A stretch of DNA of 64,000 nucleotides, taken from NCBI GenBank assembly GCA_910589665.1, contig CAJUTR010000010.1, positions 1 through 64,000 on the forward strand, given 5' to 3'. Below the pieces are notes generated by a model. The model worked only from the letters and a program-made list of their open reading frames with translations, had not been told where the DNA came from and did no database searches. The translations under genes were made by a program, and so were the position numbers. The first letter of the stretch is position 1, and every line of letters starts with the position of its first letter. The DNA comes from an uncultured Eubacterium sp. (GTDB lineage: Bacteria > Bacillota > Clostridia > Lachnospirales > Lachnospiraceae). Of this stretch, positions 51,065 through 58,396 are shown piece by piece.

Positions 51065-52468
51065 ATGGCAGAAAAGAAAGCTGGAACCAGCCCCGGAGTG
51101 ATCACTCAGATTATAGGTGCCGTACTTGACATCCGCTTTCAGGAAGGTACGCTTCCGGAAATCTATGATGCGATTGAAATAGCGACAAAAGAGGGCGGAA
51201 AGCTCGTGGTGGAAGTGGCGCAGCATCTTGGTGACGATACGGTGCGCTGTATCGCTATGGGACCGACCGATGGTCTTGTACGGGGAATGGAAGCAGTGGC
51301 TACCGGGGCGCCGATCACGGTGCCGGTAGGAGAGGAAACTCTCGGAAGGATGTTCAATGTTTTGGGAGAACCGATTGATGAGAAGGCTCCTCCAAAAGTT
51401 TCCGAGCATCACCCGATCCACAGAAAGGCTCCGGCATTTGCCGAGCAGTCTACCCAGGCAGAAATGCTGGAAACCGGTATCAAGGTCGTTGACCTTTTGT
51501 GTCCGTATCAAAAAGGCGGTAAGATTGGTCTGTTTGGCGGCGCGGGCGTAGGAAAGACCGTTCTGATCCAGGAGCTGATCACGAACATTGCTACGGAGCA
51601 CGGTGGTTATTCCGTATTTACGGGTGTAGGAGAGAGAACGAGAGAGGGAAATGACCTTTATTATGAAATGATCGAATCCGGAGTTATCGATAAGACAACG
51701 ATGGTATTCGGACAGATGAATGAACCGCCTGGTGCGAGGATGCGTGTCGGACTTGCCGGTCTTACGATGGCGGAATATTTCCGTGATAGGGCAGGAAAGG
51801 ACGTGCTCCTTTTCATTGATAACATATTCCGTTTCACGCAGGCGGGGTCCGAGGTTTCTGCTCTTTTAGGACGTATGCCGAGTGCGGTTGGATACCAGCC
51901 GACGCTGCAGACAGAGATGGGCGCCCTTCAGGAGAGGATCACATCGACGAAAAACGGTTCCATTACTTCCGTACAGGCCGTATATGTACCAGCCGACGAC
52001 CTGACAGACCCGGCTCCGGCTACGACATTTGCCCATTTGGACGCGACGACGGTGCTTGATCGTTCGATTTCGGAACTTGGTATTTATCCGGCGGTGGATC
52101 CGCTCGGTTCCACATCGCGTATACTGGATCCCCGTATCGTTGGGGAAGAGCACTATCAGGTGGCGCGCGGTGTGCAGGAAATCTTACAGCGTTATAAAGA
52201 ACTTCAGGATATTATCGCCATCCTCGGTATGGATGAGCTCTCGGAGGATGAGAAGCTTTTGGTCAACCGTGCAAGGAAGGTGCAGAGATATTTGTCACAG
52301 CCGTTCTTCGTGGCAGAGCAGTTTACCGGAATGGAAGGAAAATATGTTCCGATTTCTGAAACGATCCGCGGATTTAAGGAAATCCTGGAAGGGAGACACG
52401 ATGACATTCCAGAGAGCGCATTTTTGAATGCGGGGACGATTGATGACGTTGTCGCGCGAAAGGCGTAA
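51065..52468 (+). CDS. atpD: ATP synthase subunit beta
   Basis: The 467-residue catalytic subunit has Walker A FGGAGVGKTVLI, GVGERTREGNDLY with the catalytic Glu, Walker B DVLLFIDNIFRFTQAG and the DELSEDEK loop contacted by gamma. An AGAAAGGAGTG site lies upstream of the ATG. It carries the three active sites that make or hydrolyse ATP. It is of normal length and carries no visible oddities. Confidence 0.96.
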   Translation: MAEKKAGTSPGVITQIIGAVLDIRFQEGTLPEIYDAIEIATKEGGKLVVEVAQHLGDDTVRCIAMGPTDGLVRGMEAVATGAPITVPVGEETLGRMFNVLGEPIDEKAPPKVSEHHPIHRKAPAFAEQSTQAEMLETGIKVVDLLCPYQKGGKIGLFGGAGVGKTVLIQELITNIATEHGGYSVFTGVGERTREGNDLYYEMIESGVIDKTTMVFGQMNEPPGARMRVGLAGLTMAEYFRDRAGKDVLLFIDNIFRFTQAGSEVSALLGRMPSAVGYQPTLQTEMGALQERITSTKNGSITSVQAVYVPADDLTDPAPATTFAHLDATTVLDRSISELGIYPAVDPLGSTSRILDPRIVGEEHYQVARGVQEILQRYKELQDIIAILGMDELSEDEKLLVNRARKVQRYLSQPFFVAEQFTGMEGKYVPISETIRGFKEILEGRHDDIPESAFLNAGTIDDVVARKA

Positions 52469-52524
52469 TCAGATATGCTTAAAAAAGCCACGGAATGGAA
52501 ATTTCGTGCAGAAATGAGGAAATT

Positions 52525-52947
52525 ATGGCTGAACTCAAAAAATTTCATTTGGAAGTAATATCCCCGGAACGGGTATTTTACGCCGGTGACGTGGAGATGG
52601 TTGAGCTGACGACGACGGAAGGTGATATCGGTGTTTACGCGGAACACATTCCACTCACTTCGGTCGTGGCTCCCGGAGTTCTTACCATTACGGAGTCTTC
52701 GGAATCGGACGGAAGCAGGGAGGCGGCAGTTCTGGAAGGGTTTTTGGAAATCCTGCCGGACAAGGTGACGATCCTTGCCCAATCCTGCGAGTGGCCGGAA
52801 GAGATTGATGTCAGCCGTGCCATTGAGGCGAGGACCCGTGCTGAGCGCCGGCTTAAGAGCACGGATACGAACGTCAATATGGCAAGAGCGGAGCTGGCTC
52901 TCCGTAAATCACTGGTAAGGATCAATCTGGCGGAAAATCATAAATAA
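52525..52947 (+). CDS. atpC: ATP synthase subunit epsilon
   Basis: The start at 52525 (MAELKKFHLEVISPERVFY) follows GAGGAAA; an earlier ATG at 52495 has no site. The 140-residue product has the N-terminal beta-barrel (VEMVELTTTEGDIGVYAEH) and a C-terminal helical hairpin with RTRAERRLKSTDTNVNMARA. Epsilon inhibits ATP hydrolysis and couples gamma to the c-ring. A terminator follows within 10 bases, closing the operon. Confidence 0.92.
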   Translation: MAELKKFHLEVISPERVFYAGDVEMVELTTTEGDIGVYAEHIPLTSVVAPGVLTITESSESDGSREAAVLEGFLEILPDKVTILAQSCEWPEEIDVSRAIEARTRAERRLKSTDTNVNMARAELALRKSLVRINLAENHK

Positions 52948-52956
52948 ATAACAGAT

Positions 52957-53019
52957 GAAAAGGGTACCCGTACTGCTATGGCTTTGCAGTCATAGTTTGG
53001 CGGGTATCTTTTTTGTTTC
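52957..53019 (+). terminator. terminator of the ATP synthase operon
   Basis: GGTACCCG in the left arm pairs with CGGGTATC in the right, with ACTGCTATG pairing further in with CATAGT. A TTTTTT run follows the right arm. Confidence 0.75.
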
Positions 53020-53054
53020 TTTCACAGGACTGCTTATCTCACACAAAAATTGTC

Positions 53055-53083
53055 TTTACTTTTTGTGCAAATGTTGCTATAAT
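53055..53083 (+). promoter_or_regulatory. sigma-A promoter for the chemoreceptor gene
   Basis: TTTACT at 53055-53060 and TATAAT at 53078-53083 are separated by 17 bases, with TGC as an extended -10. No sigma-D (flagellar) consensus is seen here. It fires about 80 bases before the start at 53166. Confidence 0.65.
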
Positions 53084-53165
53084 AAATCTAATACTATGTG
53101 TGATTTGGGCATATTGTAATATTAGATCAGATTTCGTGATTGATGGAAGGAGAAAGGAAACTGTT

Positions 53166-54425
53166 ATGAAAAATATGAAGATTCATACGAAGTTGATTAT
53201 GGGATTTCTAATTATGGATATTCTGGTTACTGTTTCATTGATATTTGGCTACACGTCAGGACGGGAGATAATCCATTTAGAAGATCAGGAAGGGTATTTG
53301 CAGAATTACCTTATTTTTACGATAGCAGCATTCATTGTAGTTACGATTATCATGGGTTACATTTCCATTAGTATTACGAGAACGATCCGTACATCGTTAG
53401 CCCAGTTATCGGATGCGGCCAACCAGATCGCAATGGGAAAAGTGGATGTGAATTTAGAAAAGCAGGCAGATAATGAGTTTGGCGATCTGATCGAAAAGTA
53501 CCAGAATGTAGTTGAAAATGTGCGTTATCAGGCGGAGATTGCCGGAGAGGTTGCGAACGGAAATCTGCTCGTAAATGTCGTTCCCAAATCCGGCGAAGAT
53601 GTACTAGGAAATTCATTGAGACAGTTAGTCGAGCAAAACCTGAATGCGCTGTCCAGCATCCGCGATGCCGCTTCTCAGGTATCAACGAGTTCATCTGAAG
53701 TGGCTGGGGCAAGCGAAGCGCTGGCACAGGGTTCGACAGAACAGGCGAGTGCGATTGAACAGATTACGGCCTCGATTGCTGATATTGCTGAAAAGACGAA
53801 ACAAAATGCAGGGGAAGCGAAAGATGCGGCCCAGCTGGTAGAACAAGCGATAGAAGACGTGAAACTGGGGAACCAGCAGATGCAGGATATGATGACGGCG
53901 ATGGAGAAGATCAATTTGTCATCCGAAAATATTTCACGTGTTATCAAAGTCATTGATGATATTGCGTTCCAAACGAACATACTTGCCTTGAATGCTGCGG
54001 TTGAGGCGGCGAGAGCAGGTGAGGCCGGAAAAGGATTTGCAGTCGTAGCCGAAGAGGTGCGGGCGCTGGCGGCAAAGAGTGCGGCAGCGGCTTCCGAAAC
54101 AGCGGATATGATCGAGGATTCGATCAATAAAGCGAAAGATGGAGCAGGGATTGCGGAAGCGACGGCAAAAGCACTAGAAGCGATTACCGGGGCGGTGCGC
54201 CAGAGCGAGGTGCTGATTACGGATATTGCAAAATCGTCCGATTATCAGGCGACGGCGATCGAGCAGATCGAGCAGGCAGTCGGTCAGGTATCCCAGGTTG
54301 TACAGAACAACTCAGCGACGAGTGAAGAGTGTGCAGCAGCGAGCGTGGAGCTATCGGGCCAGGCGACGAGGATGCAGGAGTTATTGTCTGTGTATAAGCT
54401 CGGAGGAAATAATACGTACATGTAA
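53166..54425 (+). CDS. methyl-accepting chemotaxis protein without a periplasmic sensor domain
   Basis: The start at 53166 (MKNMKIHTKLIMGFLIMDIL) follows GAAAGGA. Two membrane segments at about 9-30 and 45-68 flank only some 16 residues. A HAMP domain runs to about 120 and the signalling domain includes IDDIAFQTNILALNAAVEAARAGEAGKGFAVVAEEVRALA, quoted here as its conserved tip region. Adaptation Gln/Glu pairs are present. With no real extracellular domain, this receptor probably senses membrane state, temperature or an internal signal, or works with a partner. No che or flagellar operon lies in the window. Confidence 0.88.
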   Translation: MKNMKIHTKLIMGFLIMDILVTVSLIFGYTSGREIIHLEDQEGYLQNYLIFTIAAFIVVTIIMGYISISITRTIRTSLAQLSDAANQIAMGKVDVNLEKQADNEFGDLIEKYQNVVENVRYQAEIAGEVANGNLLVNVVPKSGEDVLGNSLRQLVEQNLNALSSIRDAASQVSTSSSEVAGASEALAQGSTEQASAIEQITASIADIAEKTKQNAGEAKDAAQLVEQAIEDVKLGNQQMQDMMTAMEKINLSSENISRVIKVIDDIAFQTNILALNAAVEAARAGEAGKGFAVVAEEVRALAAKSAAAASETADMIEDSINKAKDGAGIAEATAKALEAITGAVRQSEVLITDIAKSSDYQATAIEQIEQAVGQVSQVVQNNSATSEECAAASVELSGQATRMQELLSVYKLGGNNTYM

Positions 54426-54466
54426 TAATATGTTTTGGATTTGGAGCGGAAGACTGGTTTCCAAAA

Positions 54467-54535
54467 GGAAAGTGGCTCAGCTGAGAAGCGCATAAAATAG
54501 ATGCCTTTCTCAGCCGAGCCACTTTCTTATTTTGT
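54467..54535. terminator. bidirectional terminator between chemoreceptor and flagellin-like genes
   Basis: GAAAGTGGCTCAGCTGAGAA pairs with TTCTCAGCCGAGCCACTTTC, with one mismatch, around a loop of about 20 bases; AT-rich flanks lie on both sides. Confidence 0.85.
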
Positions 54536-54574
54536 TTGGAAGCTTCAACTATTCTTCCATCTGATCTCATACTT

Positions 54575-55336
54575 TTATGAATAAAATATGGAAAATCTTT
54601 GTCTTTCCTGCTCCTGCTGTTTTTTCTGCATCAACAGCTGGTAAGATTGAAGCAGTTTCTGTTTGTTCAACTCGGATGCTACTTTCGCAATGTCCGCATC
54701 TTCCAGCCTGCTTACTGCAGATGTGAGATTGATAGATGCCTGCGAGTTATACGAAATGGTATGATCCAATGCGTTACTCTGGGCGCCGATGACACTACGG
54801 TTTGAAGATACTTTACTGAGAGCATCGTCAATCGTCTGAATGGAGAAATCTCCGGTAACATCAAAATCTTCGATGCCGAGTGCTTTCAGAGTGGAATCCC
54901 CAATGTTCAGCATCATCCCGGAACCGTTTGGCCCCGATGCGATAAAGCCATCCTGATAAGAGCCATCTAAAAGATTTTTCTTATTAAATTCTGTATTATT
55001 GGCGATGTCTGAGATTCCCTGTTTTAGCTGTTCCACTTCATCCTGGATCATCTGCCGGTCTTCATCGGATAGGATAGCGGTATTTGATGCCTGTACAGCG
55101 AGTTCACGAATTCGCTGGAGATTATCCGCAATGCCGCCCATCGCTCCATCCGCTACGTTCAGAAGGGATCTGCCATCCTCAGCGTTTCGCTCCCCCATAT
55201 TCAATCCATTGATCTGCGCATTTTCTTTTTCGGCAATCGCCAGTTCGGATGCGCCGTCCGCTGCGCTTTGGAGTTTGACACCGCTGGCAATCTGACTGTA
55301 ATAGCTGCTTCCCGATACATTTGAAATACTGCTCAT
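54575..55336 (-). CDS. flagellin-like protein with non-standard termini
   Basis: The start at 55336 (MSSISNVSGSSYYSQIASG) follows AAAGGAGGG. The D1 region of flagellin is clear: ASGVKLQSAADGASELAIAE, then GLNMGERNAEDGRSLLNVADGAMGGIADNLQRIRELAVQASN, and a C-terminal region with SRLEDADIAKVASELNKQKLL. The usual N-terminal start (RINxNxxAL) is replaced and the ending VLSLLR-type motif is missing; the tail is QQEQERQRFSIFYS. Those termini form the filament core D0 and the secretion signal. Normal filament assembly is therefore doubtful. It may be a secreted or cytoplasmic relative. Confidence 0.8.
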   Translation of the reverse strand: MSSISNVSGSSYYSQIASGVKLQSAADGASELAIAEKENAQINGLNMGERNAEDGRSLLNVADGAMGGIADNLQRIRELAVQASNTAILSDEDRQMIQDEVEQLKQGISDIANNTEFNKKNLLDGSYQDGFIASGPNGSGMMLNIGDSTLKALGIEDFDVTGDFSIQTIDDALSKVSSNRSVIGAQSNALDHTISYNSQASINLTSAVSRLEDADIAKVASELNKQKLLQSYQLLMQKKQQEQERQRFSIFYS

Positions 55337-55437
55337 TTCGTTTCCCTCCTTTCTTTTCGAATAAATATTCTTTTTGGTTAATCTTAAGTATAGCACATTT
55401 TTCCATAAATGAAAAGAGAAAAGGGGGATTTTTTAGG

Positions 55438-55722
55438 TTATATCGCAACTTTTGTTCTTGGTTGAGCATATGCCATTCGGCACAGTGACCAGTATAGGGA
55501 AGAGGTTTTTACTCTATCTGCAAAATGCCAAAGATTATCGACAATCCTTATTTCAACGTTTCTTTTCATCAGTTCCGAAAATAGATCTGAAAGCTCAAAT
55601 GTGGCAAGTGGAATCTGTTTTTTCGTGGCGACATAATATCCGGCGACCGCGTCCTGTAAAGTAAAATCTGCTGGTTCAAATTCGATAATATCAGGTTGTT
55701 CACTCACATGAAAAAGTCTCAT
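55438..55722 (-). CDS. DUF6886-like protein with apparent internal deletion
   Basis: The 94-residue product begins MRLFHVSEQPDIIEFEPADF and continues with TLQDAVAGYYVATKKQIPLA, FSELMKRNVEIRIVDNLWHF and CRMAYAQPR. As I recall, DUF6886 proteins share both the N-terminal MRLFHVSE and this C-terminal region, with about 75 residues between them that are absent here. The join is in frame. It may be a truncated but still expressed relic. GGAGG-like sequence lies upstream on the minus strand. Confidence in the family is moderate, from memory only. Confidence 0.5.
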   Translation of the reverse strand: MRLFHVSEQPDIIEFEPADFTLQDAVAGYYVATKKQIPLATFELSDLFSELMKRNVEIRIVDNLWHFADRVKTSSLYWSLCRMAYAQPRTKVAI

Positions 55723-55739
55723 TGGTGCCTCCTTATTTC

Positions 55740-56172
55740 GTGAGATGTGCGGAAATAATTATGTTAAAGCATTTCAAAAATCTTGTAAATTTATAATATT
55801 TTAATATATAAAGTGGATGATCTGCAACTGAAATGATGAGGTTGGTCAGAAAAGCTTTTTCTAATATGGAATGTGGAGAAAACAAATGAACTTTCGCTCC
55901 ATTGTGGTTTAGGGGGGAATGTGTTACTATTTATGTAAAAGTCCAACTAATAAATGCCAATAGATAAATGCACCGACATCAATAACAAAAGGGATGAATA
56001 AATTATTAAGATTGAAAATAACTTTGTTTGTCAAGACCATCAGAAATAATAATTAATTACGGATAACATCTGTGAAGGAAGAGTGCCTTCTTTTGTTATC
56101 TGATTCATTAAAATTTATTAACCGAATGGTATTGATTGACTTCACCATTATTATACTAAGGGGGGATTTTAT
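55740..56172. other. AT-rich intergenic region before the LytTR/GHKL operon
   Basis: No gene is evident. A small hairpin (GAAGG...CCTTC, about 56074-56094, followed by TTTTG) may be a weak terminator. The boundary between ordinary and AT-rich accessory DNA falls here. A strong GGGGGGA site precedes the regulator start at 56173. Confidence 0.45.
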
Positions 56173-56877
56173 ATGTATATGGACGATTTAATGATAGGCA
56201 TTTGTGATGATGAACCATGGATCCGTAAAAAAATCCGTGAAATTTGCGAGCATATACAAGAAGTGGAAAAGATAAAAGTTTCTCTTGCTGAATTTGCAAA
56301 TGGCGATGAGGTTTTATCGTTTGGCAGAAAAATAGATTTGTTGATCTTAGACATTGAAATGCCAGGATCAAATGGCTTTGTTGTTCGGGAATTGTTACAG
56401 GTGAGAAAAGAGGATGCAATGATCATTTATGTAACAGATCACGATGAGTGGATGGGGGATTCTTTTGGGATCAACGTATACGGATTTGTGCCGAAACGAT
56501 TACTCGAGTGTAAACTGGAGTGTATACTGAAGTCGGCTTTGCAACGGTTGAGCCGTCCATCGGTTGAATTGGCTGACGGTATAGATAGTAGCACGGTTGT
56601 TTACGTGAAAGCGGAAACGCCGTATTGCAGGATTTATTTTCGGGATAGGCATGATGAGATGCTCCGTGTAGGGATAGATTCTTTGGCTGAGAAATTGCTT
56701 AGTGTCGATTTTATCCGTGTTCACCGATCTTATCTTGTCAATTTAAAATGGATGGAACAAGTGACAGAACAGGGGGTTGCGGCGTTTGGGAGTGTGGTCC
56801 CAGTTTCGCGTAGGTTGAAATCACAGGTTAAGAAGGCATTTATGGATTATGCTAGAAAGTATGCAGGGTTTTGCTAA
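56173..56877 (+). CDS. LytTR-family response regulator
   Basis: The 234-residue protein has an N-terminal receiver (IGICDDEPWIRK, LLILDIEMPGSNGF with the phospho-acceptor Asp, VTDHDEWM at the switch) and a C-terminal LytTR DNA-binding domain with IRVHRSYLVNLKWMEQV and VVPVSRRLKSQVK. Proteins of this type bind pairs of short direct repeats upstream of their targets. A matching pair lies at 58211-58242, in front of the secreted protease. It is translationally coupled to the kinase gene by TAATG. It is the intact counterpart of the broken regulator at 235. Confidence 0.9.
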   Translation: MYMDDLMIGICDDEPWIRKKIREICEHIQEVEKIKVSLAEFANGDEVLSFGRKIDLLILDIEMPGSNGFVVRELLQVRKEDAMIIYVTDHDEWMGDSFGINVYGFVPKRLLECKLECILKSALQRLSRPSVELADGIDSSTVVYVKAETPYCRIYFRDRHDEMLRVGIDSLAEKLLSVDFIRVHRSYLVNLKWMEQVTEQGVAAFGSVVPVSRRLKSQVKKAFMDYARKYAGFC

Positions 56878-58139
56878 TGGTTCTTGAAGAATGGCTACTT
56901 TGGGCAGTGACAGAGACGCTGAAATTTTTTATGATCTCATATGGGATTTTTGGGTTTGAACAAAGAAAAGGTGCCGCCCGTTTTTGGGTTTTTCTTTACC
57001 TAGTAGTGGGAATCCCGCTTGTGTTTATCGGGGATTTAGATGAGTTATATTTTATTTCTTTGTGGGGGATTTGGTTTGTACTTGCTTTTTTTCAAGGCAG
57101 TGTATGGAAAAAGATAAAGGCAGTTTTTCTGCAATATATAGCTATTATGACAGTGGATACCTTGATAAGTGGAATCATATGGCTTTTTTATAGTGAGGTT
57201 TCTAAACGTTTGATCAATATGATATGCGATACGCTGTCTGTTGTCTTTTGGCTTATTATTTTCTTTTTTGTTAGGAAATATCGGGAAGTGGTATACGAAG
57301 TGTTTTTTTCATTGCCATTACATTTCTATTTTGTAATTTTATGCACATTGCTAGGAGCAGGGTTTAATTCGGCAAATACCCTTGCTGATATTATGGGGGA
57401 GAAGACAATAGAGATGGGCAAAGCGTCGTATGTTATAAGTAATATGATACGGATTATTATGATCGTATGCGGAATTATGGTGATCCGTGTTGTTTGTTCA
57501 TGGAAACAGCTTCAGATGGAGAAAGAGACAGGTCAAAAAATCTTTAATGCGCAAAAACGGCATTATGAGGTCATGCAGCAAAAAGCAGATGAACTGCGGC
57601 ATTTTCGGCATGATGTAAAAAAACATATTGCCGTTTTACAGGTTATATGCAAAGAGGGAAAGGTGGATCGTGTGGAGCAGTATGTGAGTGACCTGCATGA
57701 AAAAATACGCGATAACTATTTAGTTTATACAGGGAATCGAATTTTGGACTATTTTGTGAACGAGTTGATTTTTGATCTTAGAGGGGAAGAACAATTTACA
57801 TTTGATATTACTGGCAGGTTTGAGGAAGAATTACCCATTTCGGACAGTGATATATGTGTGCTGTTTGGGAATGCGGTTGACAATTGCAGAGAGGCATTGA
57901 AACAGTGTGATGGTGAGAAGAAATTTCAAATAACAATTCGAAATTATCAGAATCATTTGTTTGTAAGAATGTGTAATACGGCAAAGAAAAAGCAGGGAGC
58001 ACTGTTAGAGACAAGTAAAAGGGATGGGAGGGATCATGGTTATGGGACGAGGAATATGCGGCGTGTAGTAGAAAAGTATGACGGAAATATTGAGTGGAAA
58101 TATGAAGATGGTATGTTCGTGACAGAGGTTGTGATTTAG
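56877..58139 (+). CDS. AgrC-like GHKL sensor histidine kinase
   Basis: The ATG at 56877 overlaps the regulator stop. About six to seven membrane segments occupy residues 1-215, then a coiled linker, the H-box FRHDVKKHIAVLQ, the N-box LFGNAVDNCREAL and a glycine box DHGYGTRNMRRVVEKY. The arrangement matches peptide-sensing AgrC/VirS kinases that autophosphorylate and hand phosphate to the LytTR regulator. No autoinducer-peptide gene or AgrB processing protein is seen in the window. The ligand is therefore unknown. Confidence 0.88.
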   Translation: MVLEEWLLWAVTETLKFFMISYGIFGFEQRKGAARFWVFLYLVVGIPLVFIGDLDELYFISLWGIWFVLAFFQGSVWKKIKAVFLQYIAIMTVDTLISGIIWLFYSEVSKRLINMICDTLSVVFWLIIFFFVRKYREVVYEVFFSLPLHFYFVILCTLLGAGFNSANTLADIMGEKTIEMGKASYVISNMIRIIMIVCGIMVIRVVCSWKQLQMEKETGQKIFNAQKRHYEVMQQKADELRHFRHDVKKHIAVLQVICKEGKVDRVEQYVSDLHEKIRDNYLVYTGNRILDYFVNELIFDLRGEEQFTFDITGRFEEELPISDSDICVLFGNAVDNCREALKQCDGEKKFQITIRNYQNHLFVRMCNTAKKKQGALLETSKRDGRDHGYGTRNMRRVVEKYDGNIEWKYEDGMFVTEVVI

Positions 58140-58210
58140 GAAAATTCCTTTTTTTGTAGGGGAAAGAAGGGTTTCGCCAGTTTTTAAGCGTTGGGGTTAC
58201 GACGCTTTTT

Positions 58211-58278
58211 ACCGTTCGCAACAAAATATGACCGTTCGCGACTTAATAGTTGAAAATGGAATGATGGGATGTTATGGT
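58211..58278 (+). promoter_or_regulatory. LytTR-type direct-repeat operator and sigma-A promoter
   Basis: ACCGTTCGCAAC at 58211-58222 is repeated as ACCGTTCGCGAC at 58231-58242, spaced exactly 20 bases. TTGAAA at 58250-58255 and TATGGT at 58273-58278 have 17 bases between them. LytTR regulators such as AgrA and VirR bind direct repeats two helical turns apart just upstream of a -35 box, so the neighbouring two-component system should control the subtilase operon here. Confidence 0.75.
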
Positions 58279-58396
58279 AGAAGAAATAAGGATAAAAGCT
58301 AGGTGAGTATATGGTTTCAGCATTTTATGCTTCGGACTGCTTTTTTCTAGTGGAGGAGGTTTTTCAAATAATTATTAGAAAGCGAGGAGAGGTCTT

